NCBI GenBank assembly: GCA_948144175.1
Contig: CANXME010000213.1
Coordinates: 4,107,001-4,171,000 of the forward strand
Length of the DNA stretch: 64,000 nucleotides
Reading direction: 5' to 3'
Origin: Closterium sp. NIES-65
Taxonomy: Eukaryota > Streptophyta > Zygnematophyceae > Desmidiales > Closteriaceae
Part shown: positions 1 to 11,402 of the stretch, piece by piece
Numbering within the stretch: the stretch's first letter is position 1
Layout of the letters: every line of letters begins with the position of its first letter
The notes under the pieces: model-generated
Databases searched by the model: none
Seen by the model: only the letters and a program-made list of their open reading frames with translations
What the model was told of the DNA's origin: nothing
Program-made: the position numbers and the translations under genes

Positions 1-21
1 TAACGGGGACGTCCTCTCACA
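1..21 (-). repeat. Gyp-A 3' LTR, first 21 bp (cut by window edge)
   Basis: Identical to 12481-12501, the outer edge of the 5' LTR. On the minus strand it begins TGTGAGAGGACG. The rest lies left of the window. Confidence 0.9.
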
Positions 22-30
22 CTTCCCCCC
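22..30 (-). other. Gyp-A polypurine tract
   Basis: On the minus strand the bases directly before the 3' LTR read GGGGGGAAG, the expected plus-strand primer of an LTR retroelement. Confidence 0.8.
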
Positions 31-31
31 C

Positions 32-763
32 TCAAAGCTGGGTGGTAGAAGTAACACCCTGCTTGACAAGGTAGTCCTGTAGAGGACGGCGGGCGTTATC
101 CATGTCGTGTTCAGGTACCCAGGTATCCTCGGAAGGATCATAGCCTTTCCAACGAATCAAGAGCTCCAAGGTGCCGCTACGTCGTCGTCGGTGCGCCAGA
201 ACGGCTTCGACTTCGTACTCGGGTTCCCCATTAACGATCACTGGCAGTGGCGGCGGCGGCTGGCGACCTTTAAAGACTGTGTTTGGGTCCCGATAGGGCT
301 TGAGAAGTTGAACATGGAAGGCATTGTCCTTACACGCTGCTCGCAGAAGCTGTTCGACAATCTGGTTGAGGCGCTCTGTCTGACCATCCGTTTGGGGATG
401 ATAGGCTGATGACATGGCGAGTTTGGTCCCCATGAGCGACATGAGCTCCTTCCAGAATTTACTCGTGAATTTCGGGTCTCTGTCGGAGATCAGCGTGGTT
501 GGAATGCCATGTTGCGAGATGACGTAGCGGAAGAATATTTGCGCTGTCTCCTCGATGCGAGCCGTTGTATGTGTCGGAATGAAGTGTCCCATTTTGGAGA
601 ATTTGTCGATGACGACTAGAAAGGCGTCGTAACCAGCTTTGGTAGGTGGTAACCCGGTGATGAAGTCGAGGCTAACCACTTGCCAAGGCTGTTCAGGGAC
701 TGGAAGAGGCTGTAGTAATCCTGCTTTCTTCTGTTTGCTGCTCTTCATCCGTTGGCATGTGTC
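32..763 (-). pseudogene. Gyp-A integrase core and chromodomain (internally deleted)
   Basis: Integrase catalytic core followed by a chromodomain. The three acidic catalytic residues are visible in context: Asp in LDFITGLP, Asp in SDRDPKF and Glu in DGQTERLNQ. The C-terminal chromodomain shows LIRWKGY and EDTWVPE, which in chromoviruses binds modified histones and directs integration. Near position 320 the sequence jumps from the core (ending ACKDN) straight to AFHVQLLKPY. The usual stretch between the core and the SH3-like C-terminal domain is missing, so this integrase was probably not functional. The reading frame continues from the upstream domain through an in-frame stop at 764-766. Confidence 0.9.
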
Positions 764-2158
764 TCACGAGGTGACGAATTTTTGTACGTCATCCGCCACG
801 TGGGGCCAATAATAATGCTTCGCAATACCGGCAAGCGTCTTGTTACTACCGAAGTGGCCCGCGTAGAGAACATCATGATATTCTTCGAGCAGTAACTGGC
901 GTAAGGGAGGGTAATTAGGTACCCATATTTTTGTGGAGCCCTTGCGGTATGCGATGTCCTGATCCCAATGTAGAAGATGGCGCTTTTCTGCTACAGAGAC
1001 TTCGGGGTCGATGGTGTATCCATGCGTGAAGAGTCCCTTCAAAAGTGGGTTCATGCCATCGATTTGTAAGGCGGCAACGTGTGCAGGGCGACTCAGTGCG
1101 TCTGCCTTGTTCTTGTGCCCCGGCTTATACACGATGTCGTAATGGAAGTGGGTTTCGAGAAAGTCAATCCACCGGACCTGCCGCCTGGAGAGTGTTGGTT
1201 GGGTCTTCAGGTACTTGAGGCTGCAGTGGTCGGTGTAGACAGTCGTTTTTCTTCCTTCGAGATAACACCTCCATGCCTTAAATGCGTTGACGATGGCGAG
1301 GGCCTCTTTGTCATGGATGGGGTAATTGAGTTCTGCCCCGTGAAGTTTTTTACTGAGGTATGCAATGGGTTGCAGTCCCTTCCCTTGATCCTGCATGAGT
1401 ACTGCGCCCACTGCTTGATCGCTAGCATCGGCCTCGATGACATAGTCAAGTTCAGTGTCTGGCAGGATAAGAACAGGTGCGGATGTGAGTGCGGTTTTAA
1501 GTTGTTCCACGGCTTCCTGGTGCTTCGCCTCCCATTGATATGGTGTATTCTTCTTCAACAGGTTCGTTAATGGTGCGGCAATCTTGGCGTAGTTCGGTAC
1601 GAACCGGTTGTAGTAGTTGGCGAATCCAAGGAACTGTTGTAACTCCTTCACGTTCTCAGGGGTCTTCCACGTTCGCACTGCTTCGATCTTCTTAGGATCC
1701 ACGTGAACTCCTTGAGCGCTCACCATATGTCCAAGGAACTGGACTTTTTTCAACGCAAACTCGCTCTTGGATAGTTTCACGTAGAAGCGTTCTCGTCGAA
1801 GAATTTCAAACACCCATCGTAGATGCTCAACGTGCTGCTTCATATCTTTCGAGTAGATCAGGATATCGTCCAAATATACCACCACGCACTCGTCCAGAAG
1901 GGGCCGAAGGATGTGGTTCATTTCCGCCTGAAATGTGGCTGGTGCGTTAGTGAGTCCGAATGGCATCACGAGATACTCGTATGACCCGTACCGAGTTCGA
2001 AAAGCGGTTTTGTGGATAGAGTTGTCCGCCATACGAATTTGCCAGTATCCCGATCTGAGGTCGAGCTTGGAGAATACCGTAGCACCGCGAAGTGGATCGA
2101 GTAAGTCGTCGATCCGTGGTATCGGGTATTTATTTTTTACAGTCTGCTTGTTCAAGGC
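764..2158 (-). pseudogene. Gyp-A reverse transcriptase, RNase H and integrase zinc finger
   Basis: RT palm with the catalytic YLDD box ([13 protein letters not shown]), preceded by [13 protein letters not shown] and [11 protein letters not shown]. Then comes RNase H ([27 protein letters not shown]), and the HHCC integrase finger begins at [10 protein letters not shown]. The stop at 764-766 (TGA) replaces a Cys codon of the HHCC finger. A second TGA at 2159-2161 replaces an Arg codon inside the RT motif after CIDY. The frame is otherwise continuous with 2159-3706 and 32-763. Nonsense codons within conserved motifs mark it as a decayed copy. Confidence 0.92.
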
Positions 2159-3706
2159 TCAGTAGTCGATGCACATTCGCAGACTTCCGTCTGGCTTCGG
2201 AGTGAAGAGAACTGGAGCTCCGTACGGTGAAGTCGAAGGTCGAATCAGCCCTTTCTCCAGGAGATACTCTATTTGTTTTTTCATATCGGCAAGCTCCATC
2301 GGGCTCAGCCGGTATGGTGCTCGAAATGTTGGCTTGGACCCCGGCTCTTCTACGATCTCGTGTTGATGTGTCCGGTATGGCGGTAGTTGATCAGGTAAAT
2401 CGTCGAGGAGAACGTCCTGGAACTCTTCAAGAATTTTCTTAACTGCTGGAGGAAGTTCCTGGGTCTGCTTCTCTCCGTTGTCTGCCTCGTTGACTATCGC
2501 CATGAATCCCGCCGTGGTCCGTTTGACGTCCTTTTCAAAGCGTGCGAGTGTCTCGACTGGAATATTTCCCGTGTCGTCCCATTTGGGAAGGCTGATTTTC
2601 TTCCCGTTGTTGTTGATGTTGGCCGTCCGGTTAACCCAGTTGATCTCGGGGTTGAACTTTTTAAGAAAGTCTCTCCCGAAGATTACGTCGAGTCCTTTGA
2701 TATTTGTGACGGGGAGAGCAGGCTTCCATCGAAGGGGTCCAATCTGGAGTTGCAACCGTGTTTTTCCGTAGATAGGTAGCTTACTGCCATCCACCATCGT
2801 TGCTGAGAAGCTTGAGGACTTGATGTCACCTCCGAGTCGATCGATTGCCTTTTTGTCATAGACGCTGTGCGACGCCCCGCTGTCCACGAGTGCTTGGAGG
2901 CGCTGTCCGTTGCAGATCACCTCGAGCAGGAGTGGTGAGCGTTGCTCGGAGTACCCAAAAATAGTCTCATTAATAGGATCATAGGGTACATCCCAATATT
3001 CGGTACACACCGTGGTTCCACTGCTTTCTTCTGGACAACTAGCTGGCCTGGGCTGCGTGGAGAAAGGCTCTTCTCCAATGCCAGGAGTAGAGGTAGTAAC
3101 CGTACAAGTTGACCCTGAGGGGGTGGATCCGGTCGACGCCTGCGATCCACTGGATGCATCCTTGAGGGGTTTTTGGAGTTTCTGCAGCTTCTTTTGAACT
3201 CCCAGCTGCCTCTTCAGCTGCTTCAGCTCCATAGACTTCTTCCCTGGGGAGTGGAGAGTCGACTTGGGCTGGTTCCGGGAGAGGACGTTGACGCCGTGAA
3301 AAGATCTACTCCTTTCCACACTCCTTAATTTTTTCCCCAGCTCCGTAGGCACCGGTACCACTTCTTTAATTGTCTGCTTCCTCTGGAGTTCTTCCCGGAA
3401 TTTGTTTATGGCTCCGGACCCGCGAAAAACGCCAGTCTTCATTAAAGCATCTTTGAAAGATAACTTTAACGAATTCTGTTTTTTCCCGCGGTCGAATTGG
3501 AGAGTTCCCGTCTTGGTCGAGTCTGTTTTTGCGGAGGTTTTCTTTTCCTCGGCGAATTCCTCTGACAAATTTCGGTCAAGGGGCTTGGGATTTCGCCCTT
3601 GATTCTCCAAATCTCGCGCCCAATGCTGTCTTTCAATTTCGATTCGGTCCAGATTGCGCTGACGCTTTCGGATCTGTTTTTTCTCGCCAGCACGATCCGC
3701 AATCAC
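2159..3706 (-). pseudogene. Gyp-A protease and N-terminal reverse transcriptase
   Basis: Contains a charged linker, then a retropepsin-type protease with LVDSGASHSVYDK, then the start of reverse transcriptase (LRMCIDY) ending at the premature TGA 2159-2161. The upstream boundary is a frame offset: gag ends with TGA at 3703-3705, while this frame runs through GTG at the same place. Either this is a frameshift lesion or gag and pol were separate overlapping frames. Most chromoviruses have a single fused frame, so I favour a lesion. Confidence 0.88.
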
Positions 3707-4128
3707 TGGCGAGATCCGTTTTTTGACTTTTTGTTTTTAGTTTCGCCACTCCAACGAGCTCGGAATGCCGCACGTGCAGATTTCATGTGAAAACAGTCGC
3801 CAATCCGATGTCCGTTTCCGCCGCAAAATTCGCAAAGTGTTTTGTTTTTTGCAGGACGTGAACTCCCGTCGAATTTGTCGACTTCCATGGGGTCGGCGAA
3901 CGTGGTTGAAGCCGAGCGATCCCCTTGTCGTGATCCGACGACGAGGGGTCGTCGTGTCCCGGAGTTGACCAAGTCAAAACGCTCCGCGGCCGATACGATT
4001 TCGCTGTAGCTGCTGCAAATCGCTGCTGCAACCTGGAACCGAATGTCGGTTTTCAGCCCCGCGATGTAGGACTGAATTTTTTCGCCCTCGGTAATGTCGG
4101 GAATGCGATCATAAAATTCCTCCATCTG
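3703..4128 (-). pseudogene. Gyp-A gag, C-terminal part
   Basis: Gag capsid C-terminus (IPDITEGEKIQSYIAGL) followed by a CCHC zinc knuckle, CEFCGGNGHRIGDCF, with canonical C-x2-C-x4-H-x4-C spacing. The upstream half of the same gag is at 11398-11943. With Cop-A and one copy of its 5-bp target duplication set aside, the frame passes across the insertion without a shift, showing that Cop-A landed inside an open gag. Confidence 0.92.
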
Positions 4129-4133
4129 CTGCG
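4129..4133. repeat. Cop-A target-site duplication, left
   Basis: CTGCG, identical to 11398-11402, directly abutting the LTR. This is the 5-bp duplication expected for LTR-element integration. Confidence 0.93.
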
Positions 4134-4265
4134 TGTGAAAAAAGGAACGTGAATGAAATGACTACGAATGAAGTGAGTACAAAAAGAAAACCCTAGTCGG
4201 GTTGTACCCCCTATGGGATACCCCACTATAGCCTACACAAATAAGTAAGCTACAATATTCTGACA
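4134..4265 (-). repeat. Cop-A 3' LTR (132 bp)
   Basis: Starts TGTGAAAA and ends TTCTGACA on the plus strand. It differs from 11266-11397 at three of 132 positions by eye. The short LTR shares a central block (CCCCACTATAGCC on plus) with the LTRs of the other copia elements in this window. Confidence 0.95.
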
Positions 4266-4277
4266 CACCCCCATAGG
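4266..4277 (-). other. Cop-A polypurine tract
   Basis: Reads CCTATGGGGGTG on the minus strand directly before the 3' LTR. The same CTATGGGGGTG core precedes the 3' LTRs of Cop-B, Cop-E and Cop-G. Positions 4278-4477 are the 3' untranslated part. Confidence 0.85.
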
Positions 4278-4477
4278 AAAAGTGGGGGAGAACAAGGGGT
4301 CACAAGACCAGTCAAGCAAAACAAAGCAAAGCTCAGGGTGGATCACAAAGTCACCACACATTCCGAGCACAAGTTCAAGGGCCACAAGGCCAGTTCACAT
4401 GCAAGACCATATATAGAGATATACAAGAGTCAAGCAAGCAAGAGCAAGAGTATATATAGGTCAAGGTACAAGCAAGG

Positions 4478-7400
4478 TCAAGAAGTGAGCAAGTGAGGCA
4501 AGACAGGCACAAGGCCCAGCTGGGTGCAGCAACGCTGATGATCACAAGGTGCAAGTGCCTTGGTGAAGACATCAGCAGTGTTGGCCTCATAGGCCACGTA
4601 CGCAAGTCGCAACTGTCCACGCTGCTGTAGCTCACGAGCAAGAAAGTAGCGTAGAGCAATGTGCTTTTTCCTGTGCTCCAGTCGCTGCTCTCGACACAAG
4701 GCCAGCATGGCCTTGTTGTCTACGTACAGGACTGGAGGAGAACGAGGCGGCTCTCCAAGGTCGGTCAATAGGTAGGTGAGCCAGCGTAACTCCTGTGCAG
4801 CCATAGCCCCGGCGTAGATCTCAGCCTCACAACTGGAGCCGAGAACACAAGACGAGCGGGTAGCCCGCCACGAAACAGAGCCGGAACCAAGACTGAAGGT
4901 GTAACCCTGTGACGACCGCTGCGTAGCCTGGTCGTCAGCCCAAGAAGCGTCCGCGTGCCCAGTGAGGACCACTGGACTCTGCCCTCCAAGCACTAGCCCC
5001 ATGCCCGACGTACTGCACAAGTAGCGCAACACCCTCTTCGCTGCATCCATGTGCTCTGGTCGGTGTCTCCCAGGAGCAACATAGCGTGCGAGAATGCTAA
5101 GAGGGTATGCAAGGTCAGGTCGTGTGCAGGTCATCAGGTACATGAGGCAGCCAACAAGCTCTGCATACGGGCCACTCGACTCTACGGACTCATCCGAAGG
5201 CAGAGCTGAGAGCGAGTGGCGAGTAGGCAGAGGAGTGGCCTGAGGCGAGGAGTACGTGAAGCCGAAGCGCTGAAGGACCTGCTGCACCATGTGTGACTGA
5301 GTCAGGGTAATGGTGCGGCGTGCTCTGTCCCGGGTGATCTGCAAGCCAAGGTAGCTGCGCAGTTCACCCAGGTCAGTGCACGTGTATCTCTTCTGCAGCT
5401 CGGACTTCACGTAGGCGAGTCCAGCAGTGTCAGCTGTGGCAAAGACCAAGTCGTCGACGTACACGAGGATGTAGAACGGCGGCAGAGAAGTGTCGGTGCG
5501 CAGAAACAGCGACGGGTCGGCAGTAGAAGGAGCAAAACCAAGAGCCGCAAGTGTAGTCCTCAGCGTGTCGTGCCACTCACGTGACGCCTGGCAGAGACCG
5601 TAGACTGGACGCCGGAGACTCCACTGAGTACCAGGAGGGAAAGACCCAGTGAAGCCAGGTGGGCGACGCAGCCAGATCTCCTCGTGCAAGCTGTCGTGCA
5701 AGAAAGCTGTGCTGAAGTCGAGAGAGTGCAGCTCGTAGTCACGGTGAGCAGCAACGTGCAGCAGTACCCGAAGAGTGGTCATCTTCGGGGTGGGGGAGAA
5801 GGTCTGAAAGTAGTCAACCCCCTGCCGCTGACTGAAGCCACGAGCCACGTAACGCGCCTTGAAGACAGGCGGAGAACCCGGCGGCCGCTTCACCCTGAAG
5901 ATCCACATGCCACTGACGATGTTCGCCCCAGGAGGGGGGACAGCGTCAACGTAGGTGCCTGTGGACTTCCAGGAAGCCATCTCTGCATCCATAGCTGCCT
6001 GCCACGGAGAAGAGTAGGGACCCTCTATCGCCTCCGCGTAAGAGCGCGGAGTCGGGATGTCTAGAGCATCCGGGTCTCCCTCAGGGGCTAGCAGTACAGA
6101 CGCGAGATGAGGTGAAGCGGCACCCAGACACTGGAACTCCTCCTGCCTGTCCTCAAGGACGTCCGTGCCAAGGGCACACTCACCCCCGACGGATGGAGGA
6201 CAGACAGACTCAGACTCAGCGACAAGACTGGCAGTGTAGTCTAGGCGACAGCGAGCAGCAAAGTTGACGAGCTCAGCAACAAGGGCAGACGCAGCAGAAG
6301 ACTCGAAAGAAGGGTCAGTGACAGCAGTAGCAAGGAGACGCGTGACAGTAGGACTGGCAGCACGAAGAGAGTCCGACTCCGGGTCGGCAAGAGCAGGAAG
6401 AGAGGAAGCAGGAGGAGAAGGCAAAGGGGCACGTAGGGGAGCAGTAGACGGATGCAGAGACATCCGGTGCGTGCAAGGGACAGGAGGAGGACGCTGACGC
6501 GAACCGCGACCACTAGCGCGCGCAGTACGAACAGGCGACGCAGGACGAGACGCAGGCTCACGACGCTCGGTAAGACCTCCAGTCGGACCAGCGTAGGGAG
6601 AAGGAGCAGGCAAAGGGGAGGCAGGCTGTCGCTGTGACTGTGACGAGACAGGCTGTGGACCCTCTAAGGGAGGAGGAGGAGGACCATGAGAAGGTGTAAG
6701 ACCAAGAACCTGCTGCAGGAGCGGAACGAAGTACGGTCGGGGCCGCGCGGCGACGCCAGGAACAGCAGGGACAGCACCAGTACCCCCAGCAGGAGTACCC
6801 GCTCCAGCAGCACCTCCAGCAGCACCTCCAGTAGCTCCAGAACCTCCAGCAGCACCACCAGGAGCACTGCCAGTCGGACCGTCAGCGGCAGTCTCAGCGC
6901 CAACACCCTCAGCAGCACCAGCTCCAGGAGAACCCTCAGACCCAGCAGCTCCAGCACCCACAGTACGAGCACCTCCGGGACGCTCGGCAGCAGTACCCTC
7001 TTCAGCCGAAGAACCTCCAGCACCAGCAGCACGCCTCCAGCGCCGGGCAAACCACTCACGCAGCTCCTGTGGGGGGAGTGGCTCTCGACGAGACGAAGCA
7101 ACTCCAGGTGTAGCACCCCCAGTCTCAGCACCCCCAGGCTCAGCACCCCCAGGCTCAGCACCCCCAGGCTCAGCACCCCCAGGCCCAGCACCCCCAGGCT
7201 CAGCACCCCCAAGCCCAGCACCCCCAGGCTCAGCACCCCCAGGCCCAGCACCCCCAGGCTCAGCACCCCCAGACTCAGTACCCCTAGGCTCAGCACCTCC
7301 AGACTCCGCACCCCCAGACTCAGCACCCCCAAGTGTAGCACCTCCAGGCTCAGCTCGCGCAGCAGCACCAGAGTCACCAGTGACCTCGACAGGCTCGACC

Positions 7401-10311
7401 GCGTCTACCTGGGACACACCTAAAGGGGCAGGACCCTGAGGGGGGAGGGGGTCTACCGGGGGGGGACCTGGTACCAAGAAGAGCGGGGGCGGGGGGAGGG
7501 ACGGAGTGCGGTAGGGGAATAGGCGGTAGTAGGGTACCGACTCGTCGAACGTGACGTCCTGGGAGGACAGAACACGTCGAGAGGTGGGGTGGTAGAACTG
7601 CCACCCAGGGGCGTCGGGGGGGAACCCCAGGAAGACGCAGGGAGCAGCGCGAGGGGACAGCTTGTCCGCAGACAAGTCGCGGACAAACGCCCGAGATCCC
7701 CAGACCCGGAACGCCGACGCATCGCCAACCTTCCCCGTCCACAGCAGGGCTGGGGAGGTCTCCGGCCTGGAGACCCTGGGGTGGAGGTTGATCTGATGCG
7801 CTGCGTACCTGACCGCAAACGGCCACAGAAAATGGGGGGCAGCCGCATGCATCATGGACGTACGAGCGACGTCCATGACCATGCCAATGCGGCGCTCTGC
7901 AATCCCATTTTGCTGCGGGGAGTCCGGAAGCGTGAAGGTCTGGCGGATGCCTCGCGCACGACAGTAGGCGCGCAGATGGCCAGAGGAGAACTCTCCGCCT
8001 CTGTCCGAGTGCAGACGCAACACAGGAAAGTCCGAGCCAAAGCTCTGCCTGAGCTGGAGACGAGCTGCGCGGATCCAGACGATCAGCACCTCAGTGACAT
8101 CACCCTTGCTGCGCAAGGGGAAGACTGTGGTGTAACGCGAGTAGTCGTCAACCACCAACAGGAAGTAGCGCTCGTGACCGAGTCCACGGACGCGGGGAGG
8201 TAGAGACCGGGGGAGACCAGACACAAGAAGACGGGAGGCCATGCCTCTGAGCCGAAGCAGAGAGGGGTGGCCAAGGCGGTGGTGCCAGAGGAGGGTCTCG
8301 TGAGACAGACGGCGACACGAACACGGGGCAGACTCAGGACCAGACCTGGACGCTGCAGCAAACACCTGACCAGACGAAGGGACTCTACCAGACTCAGCAC
8401 CTGGAGGAGAAGCAGTGGTCAGTGTGTACAGGCTCGACCCTGGCTGACGTCTAAACGTAGCCAGGTGACGACCCGTGCTAGCCTCTGTGCAGTGCGTCAC
8501 TCGCTGACGAGCAGGGGTGAACTGGTGGACTCCCGCATCCTGTAGGTCAGCACCACTCACCAAGTTCGTAGAGAACGAGGGGAGGTAGAGACCAGACAGG
8601 GTGCCAGAGGGAGCCGCCGGGCACGGGAGGACTGTGGAGAAGCGAGACAGGACAGGACCCCCAGAGGGGTCAGCCAGGGAAACCGCAACCGGCCGACTAA
8701 GCGGCGTAAGTGTGGTGCGGTCCCGAAAGAAAGAGTGAGACGCTCCAGAGTCAAGAGTGAAGGTGTGGGAGGCCGAAGCCGACGCAGTACCGGAGAGCGC
8801 AGACGCACTAGTACCTGAGAGAGCAGTCTCACGAGCACCTGAGAGCACAGACGCACTGGCACCTAGAGCAGAAGCCTCACCGGCACCTGGAGCAGCAGTA
8901 CCAATGCCCGGGTCGGGCGGGAAACACCGGTAACAGTCACCCTCATCACTAATGGTCACAGCATACATGGCAGCAAGGATAGCATCAAAATCAAGATCAA
9001 AGATAGCTACACCAGCCCTAGAAAGCTCTCTCCAGCGGGGGATCTCCGCGGCCTCCAGGAACTGCTGACGCCAAGCGTCCGTCAGGCGGCCAAAGCAGCG
9101 CTGGGCGGGGTGGGCACCCCCACACTGCTCTCCAGTGCGGTCGCCAGTGCGGAGAACGTAGGTGCAGGGACCAAAACCCCCACCGCGCTGACGCTGCGTG
9201 TACCACTCACGGAGCTGCTGAGGGGTGGGGACGTCGCGAGAACGCTGCTGCTGCTGCTGCTGCTACTGGCGCTGACCGCCACCAGTGCCGCTCCGCTGCG
9301 AAGCTCCACTCCGACCACCTCCACCTCCGCCACCCCCGCCTCCGCCTCCACCGCCCCCGCCTCCGCCACCTCCGCTACCACCGCCACTGCCGCCGCCACT
9401 CCCGCTTCCACCGCCGCCACTAGCACCCCCACCCCCGCTACCACCTCCACCGCCACCCCCACTCCCTCCGCCGCCTCCACCTCCACCGCCACCGCCCCCA
9501 CTGGCCCCACCCGCTCCCTTGCCCCCCTTGCCCTTGCCAGAGCGGCGTCTCCCGCTAGGGGCAGACGCCGCACCGACCGACTCAAGACCAACGAGGTCGG
9601 CCGCAGCGGCAGAGGCGACAGAGGGCAGGAGAGGGGAAGGAGAACACCCCTCAAAGATGGGGGCGCGGGGGTCACCTCGAGAGGCTCCTACAGCAACTAT
9701 GCTCTTCTCTGCTGCAAGGAGGGCCTTCTCGAGGCTGTCGACTGTGAGGGTGGTGGGACAGACCGCGAGGAAGTGGTCCCGGACTACACGAAGGGAGTCA
9801 GGGAGGCGAGTGACTAGGAAGTAGAGAGTGATGTACATGGGGGGGGGGGGTTCTTGGCGCAGAAGTCAGCAGGAAGCGCAGCGCGGTAGCGAGTGTCACT
9901 AGTGCGGAGGTGCGTGATGAGATCAGCGACAGTGGGAAAGGCGGCAAGGTCAGGGAAGAGGAAGGGGAGCATGAGGCGGCTCAGTGCAGCAGTGGCAGGG
10001 GAGGAGTAGCGCGCAACTACAGCGTCGTACAAGGTCTGAGCACTCTTGTACTGGCTAAAGTGCGCGCGCTCAGCGGTAGGCAGGTGGCGACGCACAGCAA
10101 GACGTGCAGCAGCATCGCGCGTGGCCCACTGAGAGCGAACAGTGGCGTCAGCATCAGCAGCAGGGGCAGGGACGGCGCCAGAGGTGAGGTCAAAGAGAGA
10201 TAGACCGTCGGCCCTGTCGCACTGTAAAAACAGCTGCAGGTCGTCGAGCCAGACCTCAAAGTCAATGGCTCGACCCTCAGCGTCAAAAGCGAGGACACTG
10301 GGTGTAGCCAT
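4478..10311 (-). pseudogene. Cop-A gag-pol polyprotein (frameshift, nonsense codon, integrase deletion)
   Basis: Gag starts at ATG 10311 (MATPSVLAFDAEG). Protease DSGASHSFF, GAG-pre-integrase TLLWHHRLGHPS, integrase, RT with VYVDDLVFA and RNase H follow, ending at TGA 4478-4480. Three lesions are visible. (1) A mononucleotide run at about 9839-9850 has 12 G where Cop-C and Cop-E have 10, shifting the gag frame. (2) A TAG at 9263-9265 replaces a Gln codon in a Gln run. (3) An in-frame loss of about 44 residues near 8193-8197 removes the CVPC region and the first catalytic Asp of integrase (the HMDVWGP motif in sister copies), leaving only the second Asp (HSDRGGEF) and Glu (NGIAERR). The integrase is therefore predicted inactive although RT looks intact. 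A Gly-rich stretch lies in gag at about 9300-9510. Confidence 0.93.
7110..7345 (-). repeat. 15-bp tandem repeat coding GGAEP pentapeptides in Cop-A pol
   Basis: Consecutive 15-bp units encode (G-G-A-E/G-P/S) repeats between integrase and RT. The same linker occurs, with different copy number, in Cop-C (about 15660-15870), Cop-D (about 24170-24290) and Cop-E (about 30830-30990). It is probably an unstructured, length-variable spacer. Confidence 0.85.
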
Positions 10312-10383
10312 GACGACGACAGTGGCGCAGTGCAAGCAGTAGGGGAAGGGTACGCAGTGACAGCAGTGCAGTGCTCACCGGGC

Positions 10384-11200
10384 AGGGCAGGTCGGGCGGC
10401 TCGGGAGGAAGGTCGCCTGGCGACACGGCCGCTAGGCTGCTGGGCGGCTCGGCTCCCGGGCGGCTCGGCTGCTGCTGGGCGGCTCGGCTGCTGCTGGGCG
10501 GCTCGGCGGCTCCTGGGCGGCTCGGCTGCTCCGGGCGGCTTGGCTGCTGCTGGGCGGCTCGGCGGCTCCGGGCGGCTCGGCTGCTGCTGGGCGGCTCGGC
10601 TGCTGCTGGGCGGCTCGGTGGCTCCTGGGCGGCTCGGCTGCTCCGGGCGGCTCGGCTGCTACTGGGCCGCGTAGGTAGGGCGGCCGGGCGGGCCGCAGGT
10701 AGGGTGGCGGGTAGGCCGCAGGCAGGGCGGCGGGACGGCCGCAGGTAGGGCGGCGGACGGCCGCAGGTAGGGCGGCGGGTAGGCCGCAGGTAGGGCGGCG
10801 GGACGGCCGCAGGTAGGGCGGCGGACGGCCGCAAGTAGGGCGGCGGGTAGGCCGCAGGTAGGGCGGCGGGGCGGCCGCAGGTAGGGCGGCGGACGGCCGC
10901 AGGTAGGGCGGCGGGGAGGTCGCAGGTAGGGCGGCGGGTGGGCCGCGACAGAGTGGCGGGGCCGCTCGAAGGAGTGGCGGGGCCGCGACGAAGTGGCGGG
11001 GCCGCGCGAAGAGGTAGCGGGGCCGCGACTGGGTGGCGGGGCCGCGACGGGACGGCGGGGCCGCTAGCAAGGGCGGCGGGTGGGCCGCTAAGGTAGGGCG
11101 GCGGCTGGGCCGCGAGTAGGGCGGCGGTCGGGCCGCGAAGTAGGGCGGCGGGGCCGCGAAGGAAAAGGGCGACTCGGAGGGTCGCTAAAAAAAAGGCGCG
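10384..11200. repeat. Cop-A GC-rich leader with tandem repeats
   Basis: Between primer-binding site and gag lie degenerate repeats, first of a GGGCGGCTCGGCTGCTG type (10430-10670), then of a GGCCGCAGGTAGGGCGGCG type (10680-11110). Long reading frames on both strands here are by-products of the stop-poor repeat. I see no gene. Confidence 0.8.
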
Positions 11201-11247
11201 CGCCTCGGGCGCGCTTCGGTGGGCCCTAAAGAACAGTCCCTAGGATG

Positions 11248-11265
11248 GGACCTGCTCTGATTCCA
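11248..11265 (-). other. Cop-A primer-binding site
   Basis: Minus strand reads TGGAATCAGAGCAGGTCC immediately inside the 5' LTR. It resembles the plant initiator-Met tRNA site TGGTATCAGAGC with one mismatch. Confidence 0.85.
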
Positions 11266-11397
11266 TGTGAAAAAAGGAACGTGAATGAAATGACTACGAA
11301 TGAAGTGAGTACAAATAGAAAACCCTAGTCGGGTTGTACCCCCTATGGGATACCCCACTATAGCCTACACAAAAAAGTAAGCTATAATATTCTGACA
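11266..11397 (-). repeat. Cop-A 5' LTR (132 bp)
   Basis: Partner of 4134-4265. Differs from it at three positions by eye (in an A-rich run, in CAAATAAGT/CAAAAAAGT and in CTACAA/CTATAA). Confidence 0.95.
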
Positions 11398-11402
11398 CTG
11401 CG
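11398..11402. repeat. Cop-A target-site duplication, right
   Basis: CTGCG, matching 4129-4133. Confidence 0.93.

Larger units (their letters stand above)
4134..11397 (-). mobile_element. Cop-A: full-length Ty1/copia element nested in Gyp-A gag
   Basis: A 7264-bp copia element on the minus strand. Two 132-bp direct repeats (4134-4265 and 11266-11397) start TG and end CA. They differ at three positions by eye. They are flanked by the 5-bp duplication CTGCG (4129-4133 and 11398-11402). Inside are, in order, a primer-binding site, a GC-rich tandem-repeat leader, gag, protease, integrase, RT, RNase H and a polypurine tract. The domain order (integrase before RT) is diagnostic of Ty1/copia. It is full length in structure but coding-defective (see gag-pol entry). 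Confidence 0.96.

Noticed and set aside
9285..9824. Poly-Pro reading frame on the plus strand (also 17995-18489)
   Set aside because: Antisense of the Gly-rich stretch of Cop-A and Cop-C gag; same low-complexity DNA read backwards.
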